Assembly (NCBI RefSeq): GCF_003323715.1
Contig: NZ_QOIN01000028.1
Span: 248,001-312,000 of the forward strand
Reading direction: 5' to 3'
Length of the DNA stretch: 64,000 nt
Source: Streptomyces diacarni
Lineage (GTDB): Bacteria > Actinomycetota > Actinomycetes > Streptomycetales > Streptomycetaceae
Part shown: piece by piece, positions 53,594-62,160 of the stretch
Layout of the letters: each line of letters starts with the position of its first letter
How positions within the stretch are numbered: the first letter of the stretch is position 1
Made by a program: the position numbers and the translations under genes
The notes under the pieces: generated by a model
The model's input: the letters and a program-made list of their open reading frames with translations, nothing else
The model's database searches: none
Told to the model about the DNA's origin: nothing

Positions 53594-54631
53594 TCAGCCC
53601 GCCAATGTGGTCAGCAGCCGTTGCAGCGATCCGCCGAGCCCCCACCGCTCGGCCAGCTCCGCCAGCCGGTCCTTCTCGCGTGCGGTCCGCGGCAGGGCGA
53701 GGTCGGCGTCGGGGAGCGCCACGTCCCGGGCGACGCGCACCACGGTGGGCGCGACGTCCAGGTAGGCGGCGGCCTCCGTGAGCTTGGTGCGCTGCGCCGG
53801 GGTGAGCCGGGAGACCGGGTCGGCGGCAGCGGCGCGGATGCCGTCGAGGTCGCCGTACTGGTCCAGCAGCTTCGACGCGGTCTTCTCGCCGATGCCGCGC
53901 ACGCCGGGCAGGCCGTCGCTCGGGTCGCCGCGCAGCACCGCCAGATCCGCGTAGCCGGCGCCGTCGACCCCGTACTTCGCGGCCAGCGCGGCGCCGTCGT
54001 AGACGTCGAGGCTGCCGACGCCCTTGACGGGGTAGAGCACGCGGACGGCGCGCGCGTCGTCGACGAGCTGGAAGAGGTCGCGGTCGCCGGTGACGATGTC
54101 GACGGGGCCCGCGGCACGGGTCGCCAGGGTGCCGATCACGTCGTCGGCCTCGTACCCAGCGGCGCCGAGGCGGGCGATCCCCACGGCGTCCAGCACCTGC
54201 TCGATCACGGGGACCTGGGGCCCCAGGGTGTCGGGCGTCTCTTCCGCGTCGGGGCCGCCCTCGACCTCTTCGGCGACGCGGTGGGCCTTGTAGGAGGGGA
54301 TCAGATCCACCCGCCACTGGGGGCGCCAGTCCGCGTCCATGCAGGCCACCAGCGCGTCGGGCCGGTGGTCGTGGACGAGCCTGGCGATGAAGTCGAGCAG
54401 TCCGCGCACGGCGTTGACGGGGGTGCCGTCGGGGGCGCGGACGCTGTCGGGGACGCCGAAGTAGGCGCGGAAGTAGAGCGAGGCGGTGTCCAGGAGCATC
54501 AGCCGGGGGCCGCCGGGCCTCTCGGGGGCCCCCGCTGTGCTTGCCGTGTTTGTTGCGCTTGTTGCTTTTGCCGTGTTCGATGTGTTTGCTGCGTTCGCCG
54601 GAGTGATGGTCACGGCCCGATGATGCCGCAT
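53594..54631 (-). CDS. 5'-3' exonuclease (PolA exonuclease-domain family)
   Basis: Up to 345 residues. The FEN-like domain begins at about residue 44 (LMLLDTASLYFRAYFGVPDS) with later metal-site segments CMDADWRPQWR, GYEADDVIGTLA, DIVTGDRDLFQLVDD and the H3TH loop LPGVRGIGEKTASKLLDQYG. It is a free-standing exonuclease without a polymerase domain. The start is uncertain: ATG 54631, GTG 54613 or the ATG of MLLDTAS (54499). The extra N-terminus is an Asn/Thr/Ala-rich stretch of lower GC that homologues, as I recall them, lack. Confidence 0.88.
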   Translation of the reverse strand: MRHHRAVTITPANAANTSNTAKATSATNTASTAGAPERPGGPRLMLLDTASLYFRAYFGVPDSVRAPDGTPVNAVRGLLDFIARLVHDHRPDALVACMDADWRPQWRVDLIPSYKAHRVAEEVEGGPDAEETPDTLGPQVPVIEQVLDAVGIARLGAAGYEADDVIGTLATRAAGPVDIVTGDRDLFQLVDDARAVRVLYPVKGVGSLDVYDGAALAAKYGVDGAGYADLAVLRGDPSDGLPGVRGIGEKTASKLLDQYGDLDGIRAAAADPVSRLTPAQRTKLTEAAAYLDVAPTVVRVARDVALPDADLALPRTAREKDRLAELAERWGLGGSLQRLLTTLAG

Positions 54632-54896
54632 GGCGCCGACAGTGCGTGCGTGGCGCGGATGGGCCTCCGCGGGGGACGTGGGGCGCGTGGGGCGTGAGCG
54701 GAGGCGGTGCGTCCATTTTTGCCGGTATGAACCGCGTCACTACCGGTTTGGAAGTTGAAGTTTCGAGCAGGAGCACCCTGGCAAGGCCTTCGTGTAGAGT
54801 GCATCTTTCCGGTATGCACCGTTTGCAGCGATTTACACCGCTCGAACCGAAGCGTGGGGGTGTGCCGGTACCTGTTGTCAAGACAAGAAGGTGAAT

Positions 54897-56018
54897 GTGT
54901 CCAGGCTGAGAGCCGAACACCTGTACAAAGTGTTCGGGAGGAGAGCGGACCAGGCAGTAGCCAGGCTGGAAGCCGGCACCGACCGCGAGGAACTGCGTGC
55001 CCAGGGCACGACCGCCGCCGTGATCGACTCCTCCTTCGAGGTTGAGGAGGGGCAGATATTCGTGGTCATGGGGCTGTCCGGCTCCGGTAAGTCCACGCTG
55101 CTGCGGATGCTCAACGGCCTCCTCGAGCCCACCGCGGGACGGGTCCTGTTCGACGGCGAGGACCTGACAGCGCTCCCCGACCGCGAGCTGCGCGAGGTAC
55201 GAGCCCACAAGATCAGCATGGTGTTCCAGCACTTCGCGCTCTTCCCCCACCGCAGCGTGCTGGAGAATGCCGCCTACGGCCTCGAAGTGCAGGGCGTCCC
55301 GCGCGAGGAGCGCGACAAGCGCGCCACCGAGGCACTGGAACTGGCCGGGCTCAAGGGCTGGGAAACGTCCTGGCCCGACGAACTGTCCGGCGGTATGCAG
55401 CAGCGGGTCGGCCTTGCCCGCGCGCTGGCCACCGACGCGGACCTGCTCTTGATGGACGAGTCGTTCAGCGCCCTGGACCCGCTGATCCGCCGTGACATGC
55501 AAGACCAGCTCCTCCAGCTGCAGAAGACGCTGAAGAAGACCATCGTCTTCATCACCCACGACCTCAACGAGGCCATGCGCCTGGGCGACCGCATCGCCGT
55601 CATGCGCGACGGGCGCATCGTCCAGATCGGCACCGCCGAGGACATCCTGGTCCGCCCGGCCACCGACTACGTCGCCTCCTTCATCCAGGACGTGGACCGT
55701 TCGCGGGTGCTGACCGCGGGTTCGATCATGGACGAGGCGAAGGCCGACGCGGCCGCCGCACAGGGCCGCGGGCTCGGCAAGGCGCCGACGGTCCCCGCGG
55801 AGACCCCGCTCGCCGAGCTGTTCACCCCGTTCTCCACCAGCGAGGACGCGATGATCGTCACCGACGAGGCGGGCACTCCCGTCGGCGTCGTCGACCGGGA
55901 GCGGCTGCTGGCCGCTCTCGCCGAGGAACCCCGCGTTGACGCGGCCGCCGCGGTGCCCGCCGCCGGCCCCGCGGTCCAGGAGACGAGCAAGGACGCCGGG
56001 GTGAGAGCACGTGCCTGA
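54897..56018 (+). CDS. Glycine betaine/proline ABC transporter ATPase
   Basis: A 373-residue OpuAA/ProV-type ATPase. Walker A is GLSGSGKS, Q-loop VFQHFALFPHRS, signature LSGGMQQRVGLARAL, Walker B LLLMDESFSALDP, H-loop FITHDLNEA. The N-terminal extension (VSRLRAEHLYKVFGRRAD) is typical for the family. The C-terminus holds one CBS-like half (MIVTDEAGTPVGVVDRERLL) instead of a full tandem pair, so ionic-strength sensing may differ from OpuA. Start: GTG 54897 (AAGAAGG upstream) is preferred to GTG 54891. The end overlaps the permease start by 8 nt. Confidence 0.93.
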   Translation: MSRLRAEHLYKVFGRRADQAVARLEAGTDREELRAQGTTAAVIDSSFEVEEGQIFVVMGLSGSGKSTLLRMLNGLLEPTAGRVLFDGEDLTALPDRELREVRAHKISMVFQHFALFPHRSVLENAAYGLEVQGVPREERDKRATEALELAGLKGWETSWPDELSGGMQQRVGLARALATDADLLLMDESFSALDPLIRRDMQDQLLQLQKTLKKTIVFITHDLNEAMRLGDRIAVMRDGRIVQIGTAEDILVRPATDYVASFIQDVDRSRVLTAGSIMDEAKADAAAAQGRGLGKAPTVPAETPLAELFTPFSTSEDAMIVTDEAGTPVGVVDRERLLAALAEEPRVDAAAAVPAAGPAVQETSKDAGVRARA

Positions 56019-58626
56019 GTTCCACCCCGGAAACTGGGTCGAGGACGCCGTCGACTGGCTGCAGACGCACCTCGGCTGGCTCTTCGACTTCATCAACACG
56101 GTTCTGACCGGGCTGTACGACGGGATCAACGCCGTCCTGGGCGGCGGCGAGCCGCTGCTGCTGGCCGGCATCTTCGCCGTCATCGCGTTCTGGCTGCGCG
56201 GGCTGGCCGCCGGTGTCATCGCCTTCGTCGGCTTCGTGCTCATCGACACGTTCCAGTTGTGGGACGAGGCGATGCAGACGCTCTCGCTCGTCCTGGCCGC
56301 CGCCGTCATCACCATCGTGATCGCGGTGCCCACCGGCATCTGGGCGGCGCGCAAGAAGTCGGTCAGCGCCGCGGTGCGCCCGGTGCTCGACGTCATGCAG
56401 ACGATGCCGGCCTTCGTCTACCTGATCCCCGGCGTGATGTTCTTCTCCGTCGGCACGACCCCGGGTCTGCTGGCGACGATCATCTTCTCCATGCCGCCCG
56501 GCGTCCGGATGACCGAACTGGGCATCCGGCAGGTCGACGGAGAGCTGGTGGAGGCCGCCGAGGCGTTCGGTACCACGCCCAAGCACACGCTCACGCGCGT
56601 GCAGTTCCCGCTGGCGCTGCCGACGATCATGGCCGGTGTCAACCAGGTCATCATGCTCGCGCTCTCCATGGTCGTCATCGCCGGTATGGCCGGTGCTCCC
56701 GGCCTCGGTGAGCGGGTCTACGCCGCCGTCACCCAGGTCCAGATCGGTCTGGGCGTCGAGTCGGGTGTCGCCGTCGTCATCCTCGCCATGTACCTGGACC
56801 GGATGACCGGCGCCCTCAACCTGCGGGTTTCGCCGCTCGGCCGCCGCGCCGCGGCGAAGGCGACCGCGATGATGGGCCGGATGCGCTTCGTGCGCTACAA
56901 GCCCGGTTCGGCCGTCGCGCTGTGCGGCGTCGTCGTCCTCGCACTGGTCGCCGGCGGCATGAACTTCGCCGACTCCGGCTCCGAGGAGCAGGCCTCCGGC
57001 AGCACGAACGTCGGCAAGGGCAAGCAGCTCAACATGGGCTACATCCCCTGGGACGAGGGCATCGCCACCTCCTACCTGTGGAAGGAGGTGCTGGAGCAGC
57101 GCGGCTTCAAGCCCAACCTCAAGCAGCTGGACGCGGGCCCGCTCTACACCTCCCTCGCCCAGGGCGAGACGGACTTCCAGACGGACGCCTGGCTGCCCAC
57201 CACGCACCAGCAGTACTGGGACAAGTACGGCTCCAAGATGGAGAAGCTCGGCGACTGGTACGGCCCCACCTCGCTGGAGCTGTCCGTCCCCTCCTACGTC
57301 AAGGGCGTGAAGTCCCTGGCGGACCTCAAGGGACAGGGCAAGAAGTTCAACGGCAAGATCATCGGCATCGAGTCCAGCGCCGGTGAGATGAAGATCCTCA
57401 AGGAGAAGGTCCTCAAGGACTACGGCCTGGAGGGCGAATACAAGGTCGTCTCCTCCAGCACCTCCTCGATGCTCTCCGAGCTCAAGCGCTCCATCCAGAA
57501 GAAGGAGCCGGTCGTCGTCACGCTGTGGTCCCCGCACTGGGCCTACAACGCCTACGACCTGACCAAGCTGAAGGACCCCAAGGGTGCGTTCGGCAAGGGT
57601 GAGAAGCTCTACAACGTCGGCCGCAAGGGCTTCGCGAAGGACAACCCGATCGTCGCCAGCTGGCTGAAGAACTTCCACCTCACGGAGAAGCAGCTCACCT
57701 CCCTGGAGGACAAGATCCAGGGCGCGGGCAAGGGCCAGGAGCAGAAGGCCGTCAAGGACTGGCTGAAGGGCCACCCGGGCTTCGTCGACAAGATGGCGCC
57801 GACCCCCGGCGGCGAGAAGAAGCAGGGCAAGGGCGCAGGCAAGGCCGTCCAGATGGGCTACTTCCCCTGGGACGAGGCCATCGCGACGACCTACCTGTGG
57901 CAGAACATCCTCGAGGACCGCGGCTACAAGCCGAACGTCAAGCAGCTCGACCCGGGCCCGCTCTACACGGCGCTGGCGCAGGGTGAGATGGACTTCCAGA
58001 CGGACGCGTGGCTGCCCACCACCCACGAGCAGTACTGGCGCAAGTACAAGGACAGACTGACCGACGTGGGCTCCTGGTACGGGCCGACCTCGCTGGAGCT
58101 GTCCGTGCCCGAGTACGTCAAGGGCGTCGACTCGCTGGAAGACCTCAAGGGCAAGAGCGACATGTTCGGCGGGAAGATCACCGGCATCGAGTCCAGCGCG
58201 GGCGAGATGAAGATCCTCAAGAAGGTGCTCAAGGACTACGGCCTGGACAAGGAGTACAAGGTCGTCTCCTCCAGCACCTCCTCGATGATCTCCGAGGTCG
58301 ACCGTTCGGTGAAGCAGAAGAAGCCGGTCGTGGCGACCACCTGGTCCCCGCACTGGGTCTACAGCAAGTACCCGTTGAAGAAGCTCAAGGACCCCAAGGG
58401 CTCCTGGGGCAAGGGCGACCACATCCACGTCACCGCCAAGAAGGACTTCAAGAAGGACTTCCCCGAGCTGTACGGCTGGCTGAAGGACTTCCACATGTCC
58501 GAGGACGACCTCGGCTCCCTCGAGGCCTCGATCCAGAGCGGCGGCAAGGGCAAGGAGAAGGAGTCCGCGCGCAAGTGGCTGGACTCCCACCCGGGCATGG
58601 AGGACAAGCTGGCCCCGGTCAAGTGA
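56011..58626 (+). CDS. Glycine betaine ABC permease fused to two tandem substrate-binding domains
   Basis: An 871-residue fusion. Residues about 1-290 are the permease: several membrane helices and the EAA-type loop ELVEAAEAFGTTPKHTLTRV. A further helix (VALCGVVVLALVAGGM, about 305-325) leads to two OpuAC-like binding domains: first at about 338-600 (MGYIPWDEGIATSYLWKEV from residue 342), second at about 611-868 (MGYFPWDEAIATTYLWQNI from 615), an exact 273-residue period. Both keep the Trp-rich sites (TDAWLPTTH, WSPHWAY/VY) that form the betaine cage. Linkers are Lys/Gly-rich. As permeases are dimeric, each transporter would carry four binding domains. Confidence 0.93.
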   Translation: MPEFHPGNWVEDAVDWLQTHLGWLFDFINTVLTGLYDGINAVLGGGEPLLLAGIFAVIAFWLRGLAAGVIAFVGFVLIDTFQLWDEAMQTLSLVLAAAVITIVIAVPTGIWAARKKSVSAAVRPVLDVMQTMPAFVYLIPGVMFFSVGTTPGLLATIIFSMPPGVRMTELGIRQVDGELVEAAEAFGTTPKHTLTRVQFPLALPTIMAGVNQVIMLALSMVVIAGMAGAPGLGERVYAAVTQVQIGLGVESGVAVVILAMYLDRMTGALNLRVSPLGRRAAAKATAMMGRMRFVRYKPGSAVALCGVVVLALVAGGMNFADSGSEEQASGSTNVGKGKQLNMGYIPWDEGIATSYLWKEVLEQRGFKPNLKQLDAGPLYTSLAQGETDFQTDAWLPTTHQQYWDKYGSKMEKLGDWYGPTSLELSVPSYVKGVKSLADLKGQGKKFNGKIIGIESSAGEMKILKEKVLKDYGLEGEYKVVSSSTSSMLSELKRSIQKKEPVVVTLWSPHWAYNAYDLTKLKDPKGAFGKGEKLYNVGRKGFAKDNPIVASWLKNFHLTEKQLTSLEDKIQGAGKGQEQKAVKDWLKGHPGFVDKMAPTPGGEKKQGKGAGKAVQMGYFPWDEAIATTYLWQNILEDRGYKPNVKQLDPGPLYTALAQGEMDFQTDAWLPTTHEQYWRKYKDRLTDVGSWYGPTSLELSVPEYVKGVDSLEDLKGKSDMFGGKITGIESSAGEMKILKKVLKDYGLDKEYKVVSSSTSSMISEVDRSVKQKKPVVATTWSPHWVYSKYPLKKLKDPKGSWGKGDHIHVTAKKDFKKDFPELYGWLKDFHMSEDDLGSLEASIQSGGKGKEKESARKWLDSHPGMEDKLAPVK

Positions 58627-58658
58627 CCGGCGCCGCGGTCTGATCCCACCGCCTTCGG

Positions 58659-58702
58659 GACGGCCCCGCGCCGCGTGCGAGAGCACGCGGCGCGGGGCCG
58701 TC
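58659..58702 (+). terminator. Terminator after the betaine transporter
   Basis: A 20-bp perfect stem (GACGGCCCCGCGCCGCGTGC and its complement) capped by a GAGA (GNRA) tetraloop, 33 nt after the stop. Confidence 0.9.
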
Positions 58703-58747
58703 CGGCGTTTCGGGGGGCGCGGTAATGCGCATGACGGACCGCGAGGG

Positions 58748-58842
58748 GGCGCCTACCGTCGTACGCGTGCACGAACGCACCTCCCGGTGCGAGGACGACG
58801 GTTACTCCTTCGGCGGATTCCACAGGTTCGATTCCTGGCGCC
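58748..58842 (+). ncRNA. tRNA-like/Y RNA-like folded element (speculative)
   Basis: Directly before the TROVE reading frame, CAGG-TTCGATT-CCTG (58823-58837) is a consensus tRNA T-arm. A GGCGC/GCGCC pair (58748-58752 with 58838-58842) could close it, an 8-bp stem ACCGTCGT/ACGACGGT (58755-58762 with 58795-58802) encloses a 6-bp hairpin (58776-58791). The D-arm is not canonical, so it is not an ordinary tRNA. Bacterial Y RNAs mimic tRNA and are often encoded next to TROVE genes, but this could equally be chance or relict coding sequence. Confidence 0.2.
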
Positions 58843-58857
58843 TGGACGGCGCGCTTC

Positions 58858-60210
58858 GTGGCCTGGCTGCGGGACGACGCGCAGCTGCGCTCCGCCGCGC
58901 TGGTCGCCGCCGCGCACGCCGTCTGGGCGCGGCTGGCCGAGGGCCGGCACGGGGACGACCGGGCCATCGTGGCCGCCGCCTGCCGGCGCGCGGACGCGCC
59001 GGGCGAGTTCCTCGCCTACTGGACCGCCACGTTCGGCCGCGCCGTGCCCAAGCCCGTCAAGCGCGGACTGGCCGACGCGGTGCGGTGCCTCTACACCGAG
59101 AAGGCGCTGCTGAAGTACGACACCGACGCCCACGCCTTCCGCTTCGCCGACGTGCTCGAGTTGACGCACGCCGCGCCGGACCCCGACAAGCCCTGGCAGG
59201 GCGAACTGTTCCGCCACGCGCTCGACCGCCGGCACGGCCGCGGCGAGCACGTCCCCGAGGCGCTGCCGACCGTCAGGGCCCGCGCCGCCCTCATGGCGTT
59301 GCCCGAGGCCGAGCGCGCGTCCGTGGTAACCGGCGCGTGCGGTCCCGGGACCCTCGCCCGCGCCGGCATGACCCGGGAGGCCCTGGCCGGCTGGCTCCAG
59401 GGCCCGATGGACGCCGCCTCCTGGGAGGCCGTGCTGCCGTCGATGGGCCTCATGGCGCAACTTCGCAACCTGCGCAACCTCGACCGCGCGGGGATCAGCG
59501 ACCGGGCGGCGGCGCAGGTGATCGACCGGCTCACCGACCCGGAGCAGATCGCCCGCTCGCGGCAGTTCCCTTACCGCTTCCTGTCCGCCTACCGTGCCGC
59601 GCCGTCGCTGCGCTGGGCGCGGGCGCTGGAGAAGGCGCTCGCCGCCTCCACCGCCAACGTCCCCGCGCTGCCGGGCCGTACGCTGCTGCTCGTCGGCACC
59701 TCGGCCTCGATGCGGGGCACCGTCTCGGCGCGCTCGAAGGTCACGCACGCGGACATCGGCGCGCTGATCGGGGCGACGCTCGCCCAGCGCGGTGAGCGGG
59801 TGGAGATGTTCGGGTTCGCGGGCGGCCACTCCCGGCACGAGCTGCCGGCGGGCGGCGCGGTCCTGAAGGCGATCGAGGCCTTCTGCGCGCGGCTGGGGGA
59901 GGTCGGCCACGGGACCGAGACGGTGGCAGCGCTGCGGGCCGCTACGAAGGCCACGACCGGGTCGTGCTCGTCTCGGACATGCAGGCGTTCCGACACCCGG
60001 GCGGGGAGGCGCGAGGCGGGCGTCTCGGTCTCCGAGGCGGTGCCCGCCTCCGTGCCGCTCTTCGGCGTCAACACCACCGGGTACGCGCCCTCGGCGCTGG
60101 ACCCGTCGCGGCCCAACCGTTTCGAGATCGGCGGCTTCTCGGACAAGCTGTTCACGATGATGGAGCTGCTGGTGGACGGGGAGTCGGCGCGCCGGCCGTG
60201 GGAGGGGTAG
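58858..60210 (+). pseudogene. TROVE-domain (Ro60/Rsr) gene, truncated and frameshifted
   Basis: About 450 codons with clear TROVE sequence: VAWLRDDAQLRSAALVAAA at the start, AYWTATFGRAVPKPVKRGLA, LKYDTDAHAFRFADVLELTH, HAAPDPDKPWQGELFRHALD and MGLMAQLRNLRNLDRAGISD. The usual N-terminal 80-100 residues are missing; the frame is open upstream (TARF before VAWLR) but has no start. The von Willebrand-like domain has GTSASM where DxSxS is expected, so the MIDAS Asp is lost. From 59943 to about 60000 homology (YEGHDRVVLVSDMQAF) continues in another frame and then returns, indicating two compensating indels. Ro60 proteins bind misfolded and Y RNAs. Possibly a pseudogene, or sequencing errors. Confidence 0.65.
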
Positions 60211-60226
60211 CGACCGCCCGAGGGGT

Positions 60227-61186
60227 TCAGGCGCCGTGGAAGGCGGGCAGCACCTCGTCCGCGTAGACGCGGAAGAACTCCTCATGGCGGGAGCCGATCT
60301 GCTGGACGTACACCTCGTCGAACCCGGCGTCGACGTAGCTGCGCACCCGGGCCCTGTGCTGCTCGGTGTCGGGCCCGCACACCATCTGGTCGGCCACGGC
60401 GTCCCGCGAGACCAGCGACGCGGCGGCCGCGAAGTCCTTCTGGCGGGTCAGGGTGGAGGGCACCTGGCCCGGCAGCAGTTCGTTGGCCCACAGCCGGTGG
60501 GCCTGGTCCAGCCCGTCTCGTTCGGTCGGCGCCCAGCACACCTTCATGCCGCCCTGCACGGTCCGCTGTCCGCCGCCCGCGTCGCGGTAGCGGTCGACCA
60601 GGTCGCGGCTGGGGGAGGGGGTGCAGAAGGCGTCGCCGATGCGTGCGGCCAGCTCGACGGCCTTGGGGCCGAACGCGGAGACGGAGATCGGCACGGGCTG
60701 TTCGGGCACCGTGTAGAGGCGGGCGTCGTCGACGCGGTAGTAGGTGCCGTGGTGGGTGGTGCGCTTGCCGGTGTGCAGTCTGCGGATGATCCCGACGGCC
60801 TCCTCCAGGCGGGCCAGCCGTTCGCCCGGCGGCGGCCAGTGCTGGCCGAGGATGTGTTCGTTGAGCGCCTCGCCGGATCCGACGCCCAGGGTGAAGCGGC
60901 CCTCCAACTGCACGGCGGCGGTCGCCGCCGCGTGGGCGACGATGGCCGGGTGCATCCGGAAGGTGGGGCAGGTGACCGCGGTGCCCACCGGCAGCGAGGT
61001 GGCCTGGGAGAGCGCTCCGATGACGGACCAGACGAAGGGGCTCTGGCCCTGCGCGTCCATCCAGGGGTGGAAGTGATCGGAGATCCACAGCCGCTGGAAG
61101 CCGGCTTCCTCGGCCATCTGTGCCTGGCGGACCAGTTCGCGGGGTCCGAATTCCTCGCAGGAGAGAAAGTATCCGATGCTGACCAT
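60227..61186 (-). CDS. LLM class F420-dependent oxidoreductase (FGD-like)
   Basis: A 319-residue luciferase-like protein starting MVSIGYFLSCEEFGPRELVR (an upstream ATG at 61213 is in frame). ISDHFHPWMDAQGQSPFVW matches the F420-dependent glucose-6-phosphate dehydrogenase-type active-site segment, with TCPTFRMHPAIVAHAAATAA and GVGSGEALNEHILG following. It is probably F420-dependent. Substrate unknown. Ends 17 nt from the convergent TROVE gene. Confidence 0.87.
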   Translation of the reverse strand: MVSIGYFLSCEEFGPRELVRQAQMAEEAGFQRLWISDHFHPWMDAQGQSPFVWSVIGALSQATSLPVGTAVTCPTFRMHPAIVAHAAATAAVQLEGRFTLGVGSGEALNEHILGQHWPPPGERLARLEEAVGIIRRLHTGKRTTHHGTYYRVDDARLYTVPEQPVPISVSAFGPKAVELAARIGDAFCTPSPSRDLVDRYRDAGGGQRTVQGGMKVCWAPTERDGLDQAHRLWANELLPGQVPSTLTRQKDFAAAASLVSRDAVADQMVCGPDTEQHRARVRSYVDAGFDEVYVQQIGSRHEEFFRVYADEVLPAFHGA

Positions 61187-61272
61187 GCACCCATGAGTAC
61201 CTTTTCCGCCCATAACGAAACAGAACGGTCAGGCCGTCACCTTCCCTGCGTATGAGCTGCCTTATGCCCTGC

Positions 61273-61320
61273 GTGCTCCCGTGCTCCCGTGCTCCCGTGC
61301 TCCCGTGCTCCCGCGCTCCC
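61273..61320 (+). repeat. 8-bp tandem repeat (GTGCTCCC), six copies
   Basis: Five perfect units and a sixth with one change (GCGCTCCC), ending 4 nt before the predicted -10 of the downstream gene. The array therefore occupies the -35 region. Confidence 0.92.
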
Positions 61321-61324
61321 CGCC

Positions 61325-61330
61325 TAGAGT
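61325..61330 (+). promoter_or_regulatory. Predicted -10 (TAGAGT), leaderless start
   Basis: TAGAGT lies 8 nt before the ATG at 61339; the upstream tandem repeat occupies the place of the -35 element. Confidence 0.45.
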
Positions 61331-61338
61331 GGGGCCTC

Positions 61339-62067
61339 ATGACGTGCCGGTCGGTCGTGTCGCTCGTTCCCTCCCTCACCGAGGCGGTGGCCGCCACCGC
61401 GCCCGGTCTCCTCGTCGGCGCGACGGACTGGTGCACGCACCCGTCCGGCCTCGACGTCACCCGGGTGCGGGGCACCAAGAACCCGGACGTGGCGGCCGTC
61501 GTCGGACTGGCCCCGGGCCTGGTGCTCGCGAACGAGGAGGAGAACCGCCCCGAGGACCTGCGCGCCCTGCGGGAGGCGGGGCTGCGCGTGATGGTGACCG
61601 AGGTGCGCTCGCTGGAACAGGGCTTCGCCGAGCTGCACCGGGTGCTGACCGAGGGCTGCGGCCTGTCGCGCCCTGAGTGGCTGGACACCGCCGAGCACGC
61701 GTGGGCGCGGGCCCGCGCCCGCCTGGACGTACGCGCCGTCGTCCCCGTCTGGCGGCGGCCGTGGATGGTGCTGGGCAGGGACACCTTCGCCGGTGCCCTG
61801 CTCGCGTACCTGGGCGTGCACAACGTCTACGCCGCACACGCCGAGCGCTACCCGCGGGTACCGCTCCCCGAGCTCGCCGAACCCGGCCGCGCCGACGTGG
61901 TCGTCCTGCCCGACGAGCCCTACAGGTTCACGGCCGACGACGGCCCCGAGGCCTTCCCCGCCACGCCCGCCGCGCTCGTCAGCGGCCGGCACCTCACCTG
62001 GTACGGGCCCTCGTTGGCCGAGGCACCGGACGTCCTCGGCGCCGCGCTGTCGGCCGCGCTTGTCTGA
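61339..62067 (+). CDS. BtuF-like cobalamin/helical-backbone metal-binding protein, cytoplasmic
   Basis: A 242-residue protein starting MTCRSVVSLVPSLTEAVAAT. This is the BtuF-type start (VSLVPSLTE), and GATDWCTHPSG, VRGTKNPDVAAVVGLAPGLV and VLPDEPYRFTADDG are conserved. It lacks a signal peptide or lipobox and has no permease nearby, so it is probably a cytosolic relative rather than a transport protein. Start chosen at 61339; the frame continues up to an ATG at 61252 through the 8-bp repeat, but no ribosome site supports that. The role is unknown. Confidence 0.8.
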   Translation: MTCRSVVSLVPSLTEAVAATAPGLLVGATDWCTHPSGLDVTRVRGTKNPDVAAVVGLAPGLVLANEEENRPEDLRALREAGLRVMVTEVRSLEQGFAELHRVLTEGCGLSRPEWLDTAEHAWARARARLDVRAVVPVWRRPWMVLGRDTFAGALLAYLGVHNVYAAHAERYPRVPLPELAEPGRADVVVLPDEPYRFTADDGPEAFPATPAALVSGRHLTWYGPSLAEAPDVLGAALSAALV

Positions 62068-62160
62068 GCCGCCGTTCCGCGTGCTCGGCGAACCGGCCGC
62101 GCAGGGTCCGCGCGCCAGCGCCCCCGCCGGCCGCGCGCCAGCGCCCACGCGGGCCGCGCG

